Positions 1-8,432 of a stretch of DNA of 64,000 bases are shown here, piece after piece. The notes beneath the pieces are model-generated. The model had not been told where the DNA came from. It saw only the letters and a list, made by a program, of their open reading frames with translations, and did no database searches. The stretch is from DATBLY01 sp963705545. Its GTDB lineage: Bacteria > Actinomycetota > UBA4738 > HRBIN12. The stretch is taken from NCBI GenBank assembly GCA_963705545.1, contig CAVPJX010000001.1:496001-560000 (forward strand). The letters run 5' to 3'. Position numbers and translations under genes: made by a program. Each line of letters begins with the position of its first letter. The first letter of the stretch is position 1.

Positions 1-24
1 GGTGGTGGTGGCGATGTCGCTCAT
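1..24 (-). CDS. Start of probable SufD (runs off the edge)
   Basis: An ATG at 24 opens a minus-strand frame that continues off the window with residues MSDIATTT. It begins 13 bases after the sufB stop. The gene following sufB in actinobacterial suf operons is normally sufD, so this is probably the SufD N-terminus. Only eight codons are visible, so the identity rests on position, not on sequence. Confidence 0.45.
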
Positions 25-37
25 GCTCGAAGCTCGG

Positions 38-1450
38 TCAGCCGACCGAGCCCTCCATCTGCAGCTCGATCAGGCGGTTCAGCTCGACCGCGTACTCCAT
101 CGGGAGCTCCCTCGTGATGGGCTCGATGAACCCGTTCACGATCATCGCGGTCGCTTCCACCTCGGAGAGGCCGCGGCTCATCAGGTAGAAGAGCTGGTCC
201 TCGCCGACCTTCGAGACCGTGGCCTCGTGCCCGAGCGCAGCGGTCTCGTCCTCGACCTCGATGTACGGGTACGTGTCCGAACGGCTCTCCTCGTCGAGGA
301 TCAGCGCGTCGCAGCGGACGTTCGACCTCGCGTGGTGCGCCTCGGGTTCGACCCGGACCAGCCCACGATAGCCCGTGCGCCCGCCGTCCTTCGAGACGGA
401 CTTCGACGTGATCACGCTGGTCGTATACGGAGCCGCGTGGATCGCCTTGCCGCCGGCGTCGGTATGCATCCCCTTGCCGGCGAACGCCACCGAGAGCACC
501 TCGCCGCGGGCACCCTTGCCGAGCAGGTAGATCGACGGGTACTTCATCGTCACCTTCGAGCCGATGTTCCCGTCGACCCACTCCATCACCGAGTCCTCGT
601 AGGCCGCGGCGCGCTTCGTGACCAGGTTGTAGACGTTCGTCGACCAGTTCTGGATCGTGGTGTAGCGGACCCGGGCGCCCTTCTTCGCGACGATCTCGAC
701 CACCGCGGAGTGCAGCGAGTCGCTCGAGTAGATCGGGGCCGAGCAGCCCTCCACGTAGTGCACGTAGCTGCCCTCGTCGGCGATGATCAGCGTCCGCTCG
801 AACTGACCCATGTTCTCCGCGTTGATGCGGAAATAGGCCTGCAGCGGGATGTCGACCTGCACGCCGGGTGGCACGTAGATGAACGACCCGCCCGACCACA
901 CGGCCGTGTTCAGCGCCGCGAACTTGTTGTCGTTGGATGGGATCAGCGTGCCGAAGTACTCCCTCACCAGGTCGGGGTAGTCACGCAGCGCCGAGTCCAT
1001 GTCGGTGAAGAGCACGCCGATGTCGTCGAGCTCCTTCTTGATCTTGTGGTACACGACCTCGCTCTCGTACTGCGCGCTCACACCCCCGAGGTACTTCTTC
1101 TCCGCTTCGGGGATCCCCAGCTTGTCCCAGGTTCCTCGGATGTCCTCGGGCAGGTCCTCCCAGTTGCTGGCCTGCTTCTCGGTGGAACGGATGAAGTAGA
1201 AGATGTTGTCGAAGTCGATGTCGGAGAGGTCCGCTCCCCACCACGGCATCGGGCGGGCATCGAAGTACTTCAACGCCTTCAGCCGGGTCTTCCGCATCCA
1301 GTCGGGCTCGCCCTTGAGCGAGCTGATCTCCTCGACGACCGTGGGCGAGAGCCCGCGCTTCGGTTCGAAGACGGAGTGGTCCGCGTCCTTCCAGTCGAAG
1401 CGGTAGCCCTTGCTCAGCTCCTTGAGGTGCTCTTCCTGGGTGACGGCCAC
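38..1450 (-). CDS. sufB: Fe-S cluster assembly scaffold protein SufB
   Basis: 470 residues, full length for SufB. SufB forms the SufBC2D complex in the cytoplasm that builds and transfers Fe-S clusters. The sequence has the family's beta-helix core, including the stretch around WSGGSFIYVPPGV (about residues 185-197), and the C-terminal GFIEPITRELPMEYAVELNR region typical of the SufB/SufD superfamily. The ATG at 1450 gives the conserved N-terminus, which starts MAVTQEEHLKELSKGYRFDW. A second suf gene appears to begin 13 bases downstream. No SufR-like repressor gene lies upstream; the preceding gene is an unrelated PAP2 phosphatase. A palindrome at 1511-1541 in the upstream gap is a candidate control site. 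Confidence 0.97.
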   Translation of the reverse strand: MAVTQEEHLKELSKGYRFDWKDADHSVFEPKRGLSPTVVEEISSLKGEPDWMRKTRLKALKYFDARPMPWWGADLSDIDFDNIFYFIRSTEKQASNWEDLPEDIRGTWDKLGIPEAEKKYLGGVSAQYESEVVYHKIKKELDDIGVLFTDMDSALRDYPDLVREYFGTLIPSNDNKFAALNTAVWSGGSFIYVPPGVQVDIPLQAYFRINAENMGQFERTLIIADEGSYVHYVEGCSAPIYSSDSLHSAVVEIVAKKGARVRYTTIQNWSTNVYNLVTKRAAAYEDSVMEWVDGNIGSKVTMKYPSIYLLGKGARGEVLSVAFAGKGMHTDAGGKAIHAAPYTTSVITSKSVSKDGGRTGYRGLVRVEPEAHHARSNVRCDALILDEESRSDTYPYIEVEDETAALGHEATVSKVGEDQLFYLMSRGLSEVEATAMIVNGFIEPITRELPMEYAVELNRLIELQMEGSVG

Positions 1451-1510
1451 AGAGGTTCCCCCGATCGGGCGCGTGATGGGCGGACCTCCCTAGGGTACCG
1501 TCGCCCCCCG

Positions 1511-1541
1511 CTGAAAGTCCACCGGCGGGGTGGGATTTCAG
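1511..1541. promoter_or_regulatory. 31-bp interrupted palindrome upstream of sufB
   Basis: The two halves read CTGAAA-N2-CCACC and GGTGG-N2-TTTCAG around a 5-base centre, so 11 pairs match across the dyad. It lies 60 bases before the sufB start and 45 bases past the stop of the upstream PAP2 gene. It could be an operator for an Fe-S-responsive regulator or a transcription terminator for the PAP2 gene. No T-run follows it on the minus strand, which weakens the terminator reading. Confidence 0.5.
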
Positions 1542-1586
1542 TCAGCGACGATCAGCATCCCTTGGGATCGTCCCGGAGCGATCACC

Positions 1587-2228
1587 TCACTCGCCCGGCG
1601 CTGCCTCCCGAGCCTCGCCGACGGCACTCGTCGCGCGATGCTCGGGAACGCCGCCGACGTACGTGGCGATCCCTCCCGCGGCCAGTCCGAGGCAGGCGCC
1701 CCCGACCACGTCGAGCGGTAGGTGGGCACCCACGTACAGGCGGCCCATCGAGACGACGACCCCCAGGATCACCGGCAACCATCGCCAGCGCTTGGGCAGG
1801 TACGCGAACAGGATGAACGCGAGCGTGGCCGACACCGCCGCATGCCCCGACGGGAACCCGTGCTCCCCCGCCCCGACCCCCCGGAGGTTCACCTCATCGA
1901 GCAGCCGCCCGGGCCGATCCCGGACCCAGACCGCCTTCGCGATCTTCGCGATCACGTAGACGCCTGCGCCGGCGATCATCAGCTCGATCGCGAGGCGGTT
2001 CTGGCGGAGCAGGAGCGCGATCAGCGTCACCAGAGGGATCGTCACGAAGGTTCCGTACTGCATCAGCGGCCAGACCACCGGGTACAGGGCATCGGGAGCA
2101 TCGTTGAACGCCCGGAACACCGCCAGCTCGGGGTTGCTCGCCTCACCTCCGGAGGCGAGCCACCCGGTGAGACCGAGGCCGGCGAGCCCGCCCCCGATGC
2201 ACCAGAGGTCCGTCCGTCGCCTCCGCAT
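1587..2228 (-). CDS. PAP2-family membrane phosphatase
   Basis: 213 residues with several membrane segments. The three PAP2 signature motifs are present in order: KAVWVRDRP (KX6RP), PSGHA, and the GRLYVGAHLPLDVVGG motif carrying the catalytic histidine and aspartate. Proteins of this family remove phosphate from phosphatidate, phosphatidylglycerophosphate or undecaprenyl diphosphate at the membrane. The start at 2228 is preceded by GGAGG seven bases upstream; the frame stays open further upstream but that part is not PAP2-like. It is divergent from the flippase-like gene at 2341. A second PAP2 gene lies at 3480, so the substrate may be a lipid carrier, but the sequence does not settle it. Confidence 0.9.
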   Translation of the reverse strand: MRRRRTDLWCIGGGLAGLGLTGWLASGGEASNPELAVFRAFNDAPDALYPVVWPLMQYGTFVTIPLVTLIALLLRQNRLAIELMIAGAGVYVIAKIAKAVWVRDRPGRLLDEVNLRGVGAGEHGFPSGHAAVSATLAFILFAYLPKRWRWLPVILGVVVSMGRLYVGAHLPLDVVGGACLGLAAGGIATYVGGVPEHRATSAVGEAREAAPGE

Positions 2229-2340
2229 CGACCCACCTCCCGACGATCGGATGCTACCGGCGTTGAGCCGTCCGGGGGAAGGTGGACGCGCGGACCGAGC
2301 GCCCTTGTCCGCGGCGGGCAAGTCGCATACGGTCGGCCGG

Positions 2341-3471
2341 ATGGCGGAGATCGAAGGCGCGGAGGCGGTCACGGCCGAGCCTGCCAGGCGACGGTTCTCG
2401 GGCAAGCAGATCGCGTCGTTCGTGTTCGGTCTGGTGATCGTCGCCGGGATCTTCGTCTACGCGATCCCCAAGTTCGCCGACTACGGCGCGGTCTGGCGTG
2501 CGATGCAGACGCTCACCCCGATCGAATGGGCGTCCCTCGTAGCGGCGACGATCTTCAACCTGTTCACGTACTGGCTCGCGAACCAGGCGGCCCTTCCCGG
2601 CCTGCTACTTCGCCAGTCCGCGGTCGTCACGCAGACCACCACGTCGGTCGCCAACACGCTGCCCGCGGGTGGCGCGATCGCGATCGGTCTGACGTACGCC
2701 ATCCTCAGCTCGTGGGGCTTCACCGGTGGCGAGACGGCCCTGTACGTCGGGGTCACGGGCATCTGGAACATCTTCACGAAGCTCGCCCTGCCGGTGATCG
2801 CGCTCGGTCTGCTCGTCCTGGCCGGACGGACGTACCCGGCACTCGTGGGGGCGGCGGCCGTCGGCATCGCCGTCCTGGTGGGCGCCGTGATCCTGCTGGC
2901 GCTCGTCTTCAAGAGCGAGACGATGGCGCGCAAGGTCGGAGGGTTCGTCGGGCGGGCAGCCTCCGCGGTCAAGCGGCTCTTCCGCAAGCCCCCGACGACC
3001 GGGATGGGCGATCGGGCCGTGAAGTTCCGCCGTGAGACGATCATCCTCGTACGGCGCCGCTGGTTGCGGCTGACCTGGACGACCCTGCTCAGCCACCTCG
3101 CGCTCTTCTTCGTCCTGCTGCTCTCCCTGCGGAACATGGGGGTCTCCGAGCAGGAGATCTCGACCGCGGAGGTGTTCGCGGTCTTCGCGTTCGGCCGGCT
3201 CCTTACGGCGATCCCGATCACACCCGGAGGCGTCGGGGTGATCGACCTCGGCTACGTCGCCGGCCTCGCGACCTTCTACCCGGGCGAGAAGGCCCAGATC
3301 GTGGCGGCGGTTCTGGTCTTCCGGACGCTCACGTACGGGATCCAGATCCCGATCGGGGCGTTCACCTACGTGACCTGGCGCCGCAAGACCGACTGGCGAC
3401 GCGACTCGCCCCCGCCGGGTTCGATCGCTGGCGAGCTCGAGGCCGCTCAGAGCGCGGCCGTGGTTGCCTAA
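2341..3471 (+). CDS. Lysylphosphatidylglycerol synthase-type (YbhN/UPF0104) membrane protein
   Basis: 376 residues with an N-terminal tail of about 20 residues and then multiple hydrophobic segments. The segment with TAIPITPGGVGVIDLGY near the C-terminus is the hallmark of the LPG_synthase_TM/UPF0104 family (glycine- and proline-rich re-entrant motif). Members move or flip lipids, or form the membrane half of MprF. The soluble aminoacyltransferase domain of MprF is absent here. ATG at 2341 was chosen because it begins just before the hydrophobic domain. It is followed after 8 bases by a PAP2 phosphatase, suggesting a lipid-carrier or phospholipid function for the pair. Confidence 0.82.
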   Translation: MAEIEGAEAVTAEPARRRFSGKQIASFVFGLVIVAGIFVYAIPKFADYGAVWRAMQTLTPIEWASLVAATIFNLFTYWLANQAALPGLLLRQSAVVTQTTTSVANTLPAGGAIAIGLTYAILSSWGFTGGETALYVGVTGIWNIFTKLALPVIALGLLVLAGRTYPALVGAAAVGIAVLVGAVILLALVFKSETMARKVGGFVGRAASAVKRLFRKPPTTGMGDRAVKFRRETIILVRRRWLRLTWTTLLSHLALFFVLLLSLRNMGVSEQEISTAEVFAVFAFGRLLTAIPITPGGVGVIDLGYVAGLATFYPGEKAQIVAAVLVFRTLTYGIQIPIGAFTYVTWRRKTDWRRDSPPPGSIAGELEAAQSAAVVA

Positions 3472-3479
3472 CGCTCGGC

Positions 3480-4118
3480 ATGGTTCGGCGCCGATCCGAC
3501 GCGATCGGTCTCGGCGTCGGGCTGCTCGTCTTCGCGGCCTGCGCGCTGGCAGCGAGCTCGGGCGACGTTTCCGCGGCGGAGCGACGCGTGTTCGAGGCCG
3601 TGAACGGGTTGCCCGACGCGCTCGAGCCGGCGGCGTTCGGGGCGCAGTTCCTCGGCGTCCTCGTGATCGGGCCGCTCGTCGCCATCGTGGCGCTACTGCT
3701 GCGGCGCCCTCGGTTGGCCGTCGGCGCATTGCTCGTCACGGTGCTGAAGCTCGTCGCCGAGCGGATCGTGTGGCGGCTCGTCGAGCGCTCCCGACCCGGC
3801 GTCACCGAGCCGGAAGCGATCGTCCGCGGCGGCACTCCGAGGACCGGAGCGGCCTTCGTCTCCGGCCACGTGGTCTTGGTCACGGGCCTCGCCGTGATCA
3901 TGACCCCCTACCTGCCCGGACGCTGGCGCCTCGCGCCATGGGCGGTCGTGACGATCGTGTCGTTCGCCCGCATCTACCTCGGCGCACATAACCCTCTGGA
4001 CGTACTGGGGGGGCTGGGGCTCGGCTTCGCGATCGGATCGCTCGTCAACCTGGCGCTCGGCGTTCCGGCCACCCCGGCACAGGGAGGTGCGGTCGCCTCC
4101 GCGAGATCCGGCGCCTAG
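3480..4118 (+). CDS. PAP2-family membrane phosphatase
   Basis: 212 residues. PAP2 motifs are visible: a basic ERSRPG segment corresponding to KX6RP, a SGHV motif, and FARIYLGAHNPLDVLGG containing the catalytic H and D. Membrane-spanning stretches fill the rest. It starts 8 bases after the flippase-like gene and is probably co-transcribed with it. It is only a distant paralog of the PAP2 protein at 1587. It likely hydrolyses a lipid phosphate on the outer face of the membrane. Confidence 0.88.
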   Translation: MVRRRSDAIGLGVGLLVFAACALAASSGDVSAAERRVFEAVNGLPDALEPAAFGAQFLGVLVIGPLVAIVALLLRRPRLAVGALLVTVLKLVAERIVWRLVERSRPGVTEPEAIVRGGTPRTGAAFVSGHVVLVTGLAVIMTPYLPGRWRLAPWAVVTIVSFARIYLGAHNPLDVLGGLGLGFAIGSLVNLALGVPATPAQGGAVASARSGA

Positions 4119-4157
4119 GGCGAACCGGCCCTCGCGGAGGACGACCGTGCGTCCGAG

Positions 4158-5003
4158 CTATCCGCCGATCTCGACCGGCGCGCCTACGAGCGATCCGTAC
4201 TCGGTCCAGCTCCCGTCGTAGTTCTTCACCTCCGGGAAGCCGAGGAGCTCCTGCAGCGCGAACCACGTATGCGAGGAACGCTCCCCGATCCGGCAGTAGG
4301 CGATGACCTCGCGATCGGGCGTGATCCCCTCGGCCGCGTAGAGCTCGCGAAGCTCGTCGGCCGAGCGGAAGGTCCCGTCGTCGTTCGCGGCCTTCACCCA
4401 CGGGATGTTCGCCGCGCCGGGCACGTGACCGGGGACCTGCGACTGCTCCTGGGGCAGGTGATCCGGCGCGAGCTTCTCGCCGCGGAACTCCTCGGGCGAG
4501 CGCACGTCGATCAGGCCGACCTGACCGATCTTCGCGATCACCTCGTCCCGGTAGGCGCGGAGCTCGGGGCGCTCCGCCGTGGACAGCTGGAGTCCGGTCG
4601 GCTCGTAGGACGCCGCGTCCTGGGTCAGCTCCCGGCTCTCGAGCTCCCACTTCTTCCGTCCGCCGTCCACGAGGCGAACGGCGTCGAACCCGCGGAGCTT
4701 CAAGATCCAGTAGGCGTAGGCGGCGAACCAGTTGTTGTTGCCGCCGTACAAGACGACGGTCGTGTCCGGACCCACGCCGGCCGCCGACAGCAGCTCCGCG
4801 AGCTCGACCTGCGAGAGGTAGTCGCGGCCGACCTTCGTGTGGAGGTCCGTGGACCAGTTCCACCCGACCGCGCCCCCGATGTGACCCTTCTCGTAGGCCG
4901 ACGAGTCTTCGTCCACCTCGATGATGCGCACGCGGGGATCGCCGATGTGCTCCTCGACCCACTCCGTCGAGACCAGCACGTCGGGTTTGGCGTATCCACC
5001 CAT
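4158..5003 (-). CDS. Thiosulfate sulfurtransferase (tandem rhodanese)
   Basis: 281 residues made of two rhodanese domains. The first (about 1-125) is the inactive structural one; the second (about 150-275) carries the active loop CRIGERSS with the catalytic Cys at about 237, matching the CRxGxR consensus of SseA/CysA-type enzymes. It moves sulfane sulfur from thiosulfate to cyanide or a physiological acceptor. ATG at 5003 follows a GGAAGGAG ribosome site. The gene has a long leader (5004-5365) containing a Cys-rich mini-ORF, suggesting control by cysteine availability. Confidence 0.94.
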   Translation of the reverse strand: MGGYAKPDVLVSTEWVEEHIGDPRVRIIEVDEDSSAYEKGHIGGAVGWNWSTDLHTKVGRDYLSQVELAELLSAAGVGPDTTVVLYGGNNNWFAAYAYWILKLRGFDAVRLVDGGRKKWELESRELTQDAASYEPTGLQLSTAERPELRAYRDEVIAKIGQVGLIDVRSPEEFRGEKLAPDHLPQEQSQVPGHVPGAANIPWVKAANDDGTFRSADELRELYAAEGITPDREVIAYCRIGERSSHTWFALQELLGFPEVKNYDGSWTEYGSLVGAPVEIGG

Positions 5004-5142
5004 CGGTTCGCTCCTTCCTGCTGCGGGGCGATCGAGCCCCTCGATGATCGATCGATCCCGCGGAGTCGAGCCCCGGGATCCTCGGGACCGGTGTTCCTCC
5101 TCGGGCGATGCGCGGGTGGCGCGGCCCGGTGGGCGCTCCCGG

Positions 5143-5220
5143 TCAGGCGCCCGCGCCCGTACAGCACAGGCGGCAGGGGATCATCGCCGCCACGAGCCCG
5201 GCGCACCGCGTGCGGATCAC
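5143..5220 (-). CDS. Cys-rich leader peptide upstream of the rhodanese
   Basis: A 25-codon frame starting at GTG 5220 and ending in TGA at 5143. The peptide has four cysteines, three of them in the C-terminal segment PCRLCCTGAGA. A strong GAGGAGGG ribosome site sits just before the GTG. It lies 139 bases upstream of the sulfurtransferase start, in the 362-base gap between two minus-strand genes. Short Cys-rich upstream ORFs that sense cysteine by ribosome stalling are known upstream of sulfur genes in mycobacteria; here the function is inferred from composition and position. Confidence 0.6.
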   Translation of the reverse strand: MIRTRCAGLVAAMIPCRLCCTGAGA

Positions 5221-5312
5221 GGTCCCTCCTCGGGCGCGGCGGCGCTTCGTTGACCGTGTGGTCGGGCTGGCGGCACGGATCCTAGCTCCGGGGTCGGATT
5301 TGCAGGTGCAAT

Positions 5313-5342
5313 ACGTACCCCCGCCGCGGCGGACGTGTCAAC
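5313..5342 (-). promoter_or_regulatory. Candidate promoter for the leader peptide and rhodanese
   Basis: On the minus strand a perfect TTGACA (5342-5337) is followed after 18 bases by TACGTA (5318-5313). Transcription would start near 5305 and give a leader of about 300 bases that includes the mini-ORF at 5143-5220. The -10 element is imperfect. The rest of the gap 5004-5365 holds GC-rich dyads but no other gene. Confidence 0.4.
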
Positions 5343-5365
5343 CATCGGATATACCACGGAGCCCG

Positions 5366-5683
5366 TCAGAAGATCCCGAGCGCGGCCTTCGCTTCCTCAG
5401 ACATCATCTCTGGGCTCCAGGGGGGTCGGATGACCATCTCCGGGCGGACCTCTCCGATCCCCGGGACGGCGGCAAGGAACTGGCGCATCTGGTCCTCGAT
5501 CAGCGGACCGATCGGGCACCCCATCGTCGTGAGCGTGTAGGTCACGTCGACATCGCCTCCCTCCGAGACCGAGACCTCATAGACGAGGCCGAGGTCGACG
5601 ATGTTGATCCCCAGCTCGGGGTCGTAGACGTTGCGGAGGGCATCCAGCACCTGATCGCGCTCCACGGTTTCCTGCTCGGGCAT
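5366..5683 (-). CDS. MIP18/SufT-like (DUF59) metal-sulfur cluster assembly factor
   Basis: 105 residues, the usual length for a single DUF59/MIP18 domain. The motif DPELGINIVDLGLVYEV (about 21-37) and the TTMGCP segment with the conserved Cys (about 56) are clear. Such proteins help mature Fe-S enzymes, and related ones occur as SufT or PaaD. ATG 5683 was preferred because GAGG lies about 9 bases upstream; an ATG at 5692 would add three residues. It is divergent from the response regulator at 5757. Confidence 0.92.
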   Translation of the reverse strand: MPEQETVERDQVLDALRNVYDPELGINIVDLGLVYEVSVSEGGDVDVTYTLTTMGCPIGPLIEDQMRQFLAAVPGIGEVRPEMVIRPPWSPEMMSEEAKAALGIF

Positions 5684-5756
5684 ACGAACCATCCTCGTTC
5701 CGGGCTCTATCCTTACGAGAAGCGTACTTCCCCCGCGCCCAAGGAGCGGTCTACGG

Positions 5757-6395
5757 ATGCCCGAGATCCGCGCGTTGATCGTCGATGACCACCCGGTGAC
5801 CCGAGAGGGATTGCGGACGGCCCTCGAGCTCTCCGACGACGTCGCCGTGGTCGGTGAGGCGGCGAGCGGCGAGGAAGCCGTGGACCGCGCGGGCGAGCTG
5901 ACCCCCGACGTCGTGTTCATGGACGTTCGGATGCCGGGGATGGACGGGATCGAGGCCACGCGCCGGATCCTGGAGGTCGCCCCCGAGACGAAGGTCATCT
6001 TGATCACGATCGACGAGTCGCGCGGCGCGATCGCCCAGGCGATCCAGGCCGGGGTCTCCGGCTACCTGCTGAAGGATGCCTCGGCGGACGCGCTGATCGA
6101 CGCCGCCCGCAACGCGATCGAGGGCAACGCCGTGATCCATCCGCAGCTCACCCGGACGTTCATCGAGGAGGTTCGCCTCGCCGAGCCGAACCAGGATCAG
6201 ACCCCGCTCTCCAAGCGCGAGCGTGAGATCCTGCAGAAGGTCGCCGACGGCGCCACGACGAAGCAGGTTGCGAGCGACCTCGGGATCAGCCCCCATACCG
6301 TCAAGACGCACCTGGAGCGGATCTTCGAGAAGCTCGGCGCCAACGACCGCGCACAGGCGGTCGCGATCGCGATCCGGACGGGCATCGTCCACTGA
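5757..6395 (+). CDS. NarL/LuxR-family response regulator
   Basis: 212 residues. The N-terminal receiver has the acidic pair DD (10-11), the phospho-acceptor D56 in FMDVRMPG, and the conserved Lys in GYLLKDA. The C-terminal LuxR helix-turn-helix (about 146-208) is typical: LSKREREILQKVADGATTK, then GISPHTVKTH. AAGGAG lies 10 bases before the ATG. The next gene, a histidine kinase 74 bases downstream on the same strand, is the likely partner. Confidence 0.96.
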   Translation: MPEIRALIVDDHPVTREGLRTALELSDDVAVVGEAASGEEAVDRAGELTPDVVFMDVRMPGMDGIEATRRILEVAPETKVILITIDESRGAIAQAIQAGVSGYLLKDASADALIDAARNAIEGNAVIHPQLTRTFIEEVRLAEPNQDQTPLSKREREILQKVADGATTKQVASDLGISPHTVKTHLERIFEKLGANDRAQAVAIAIRTGIVH

Positions 6396-6469
6396 GTCCG
6401 ATCGCCCCGGGCCTTCCGCCTGGGCCGTTCGCCTCAACCCCTCCCCCGACCGGCCGATACAAGCTCAGG

Positions 6470-7657
6470 ATGAAGGTCCTCCTCTGTGACACGGCCGACG
6501 AGGTGACACGGCTCCAGTACGGGCTGCTCGCGCACGATCCCGACCTCGAGATCCAGGTGACGACCGTCGCTCCGCGCGCCGTCGAGCTGGCGGCACGCAT
6601 GCAGCCGGACGTCGTGGTGACCGAGCTCGCGATGGAGGAGCTCCGGGGCTCCGAGCTCGTCGGCCGGCTCCGGGACTCGGCGCCGGTGAGCCGGGTGTTC
6701 GGATGGACGCGGATGCGCGACCCGGCCCGCATCGCCCGGATCCTGATCGCGGGCGCTGCCGGCTACCTCCTGAAGGAGGACGGGGTCGACGAGGCAGCGC
6801 GGGCGATCCACATGACCGGCGTCGGTGGCGTCGTGCTGTCCCGGAGCGCGGCGGCCCTGATCGGCCAAGACCTCGCCGACGCGCTCGGTCGGGTCAGCGA
6901 GCTCGAGGGTGAACTGGTCGAGCTGCGGCAGCAGATGCAGGAGGGGACCGTGGCGAAGGCGGACTTCCTGTCGAACATCTCCCACGAGCTCCGGACACCG
7001 CTCACCGTCGCGAAGGGGATCGCACATGTGCTGAGGAGCGCGGACGTGCCAGAGGAGGAGCGGGCCAGGTTCCTCGGACAGCTCGCCGAGTCGATCGACA
7101 AGCTCGCGTCGATGGTCGACGAGATCATCGAGATCTCGGAGCTGGAGCGCGGGACCTTCGACCTCGATATCCAGTACGTGGACCTCACGCCGGTGATCGC
7201 GTACGCGGTGGCGGACATCGGGGAGCGCTACCCGAACGTGCCGATCCTGACCCGGATCCCCGAGTTCCTCGGCGCGCTCGCGGACGGCGATCGCATCGCC
7301 GGTGTGATCCGCGAGCTCCTCGAGAACGCCTGCCGGTACTCGCCCGAGGGCATGACCGTCGACATCCGCGCCCGCGTGATGGACGAGGGCATCGTGATCT
7401 CGGTGCTCGACCACGGCCAGGGCATGGGCCGCGACGTGGCTCAGCGCTCATTCGAGCAACCGTTCTCGACCGGCGAGGCGATCCTGCGCAAGGAGAAGGC
7501 GGGCGTCGGCGTCGGGCTTCACCTGTCCCGTCAGCTGATCGTGCGCCACGGCGGGATCCTGTGGGCCGACCCGGTCCCGGCGGGGGGGACGCGCGTGTCG
7601 TTCTGCCTCCCTTCCCGCGCCGGAGCACGATTCGCCGAACCACCCGGCGCGGCCTGA
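6470..7657 (+). CDS. Soluble histidine kinase with degenerate receiver domain
   Basis: 395 residues, no membrane segment. Residues about 1-125 resemble a receiver domain, but the phospho-acceptor Asp is replaced by Glu52 (VVVTELAM), while the late Lys102 of GYLLKED is kept. A short coiled coil (about 138-158) links it to a HisKA domain with H172 in SNISHELRTPLT, followed by an ATPase domain with ELLENACRYSPEG (N box), DHGQGMG (G1) and GVGVGLHLSR (G2). The kinase domains look intact. It probably phosphorylates the adjacent NarL-type regulator. The Glu could mimic permanent phosphorylation of the receiver. Confidence 0.9.
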   Translation: MKVLLCDTADEVTRLQYGLLAHDPDLEIQVTTVAPRAVELAARMQPDVVVTELAMEELRGSELVGRLRDSAPVSRVFGWTRMRDPARIARILIAGAAGYLLKEDGVDEAARAIHMTGVGGVVLSRSAAALIGQDLADALGRVSELEGELVELRQQMQEGTVAKADFLSNISHELRTPLTVAKGIAHVLRSADVPEEERARFLGQLAESIDKLASMVDEIIEISELERGTFDLDIQYVDLTPVIAYAVADIGERYPNVPILTRIPEFLGALADGDRIAGVIRELLENACRYSPEGMTVDIRARVMDEGIVISVLDHGQGMGRDVAQRSFEQPFSTGEAILRKEKAGVGVGLHLSRQLIVRHGGILWADPVPAGGTRVSFCLPSRAGARFAEPPGAA

Positions 7658-7711
7658 CGGGGGTGCACGGATCCCGCAGCGGGGCTATCCTGCGCGCGGG
7701 GGAACCGGCGG

Positions 7712-8416
7712 GTGCGCAGAGCTTTCTACGGGATCGCGGTCAGCCTCCTCGGAGTGGCCTGTACGGGCCTACCCTCTCCGGGTGACGATGCCACGGTCCC
7801 GATCGAGCAGATCTTGGTCCAGCGATCCCCGTCGCCGTACTCACAGATCACGGCCGGATCGATCCACGCCCTGATCCCCGATGCCTGGAGCCCCTTCTCG
7901 GCGACGGACGGCCCCCGCGAGGGGTTCTTCGCTGCGCCTCGTCCCGAGCGGTGGGCCGGGATCGACGGCTCCCGCGAGGGCATGGCGGCCACCTGGGTAG
8001 ACGCCACCGAGGTGGGGGTCCCGTCGGACTTCTACTACCTGGCGGCGACCGGTCCCCTGCTCTCCGGCCTGCTGGGCTCGCCCGCCTGCGAGGCCGAGCG
8101 CAGCAAGGTCTTCGTCGATAACCGGCCGGCGATCGTGTCAGGAGACGCCGCCTCCCCCGGCGACTACGTCGCACGGGCCGAGGGGACCTGTCGCGTCGGC
8201 GAACGGGTGAACCGGTGGGCGTTCTTCGTCGCGGCGCCCGGCTTCGGTCCCACGCGGACCCTCGGGATCCCGCGCTCCGGCCTCTATCTGGTCGTGGCCG
8301 TGATGCGGGACGGCCGGCGCGCCCAGACGATGCTGGACCGCCTCATCTCACGGACGCGGTTCGGCGACGCCCTCGTCGGCGACTTCGTCGCTGCGGTGAA
8401 TGACCGACGACCCTGA
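7712..8416 (+). CDS. Predicted lipoprotein, unknown function
   Basis: 234 residues from a GTG start at 7712. The N-terminus has two arginines, a hydrophobic stretch and a Cys at about 17 (LLGVAC), consistent with a lipoprotein signal, although Gly at -3 is not the best lipobox residue. The remainder is hydrophilic, with no motif I recognise. It starts 54 bases after the kinase gene and ends 16 bases before convergent gcvT. It may be an accessory sensor or an unrelated envelope protein. Confidence 0.65.
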   Translation: MRRAFYGIAVSLLGVACTGLPSPGDDATVPIEQILVQRSPSPYSQITAGSIHALIPDAWSPFSATDGPREGFFAAPRPERWAGIDGSREGMAATWVDATEVGVPSDFYYLAATGPLLSGLLGSPACEAERSKVFVDNRPAIVSGDAASPGDYVARAEGTCRVGERVNRWAFFVAAPGFGPTRTLGIPRSGLYLVVAVMRDGRRAQTMLDRLISRTRFGDALVGDFVAAVNDRRP

Positions 8417-8432
8417 GCCGGCATCGGGCCCG

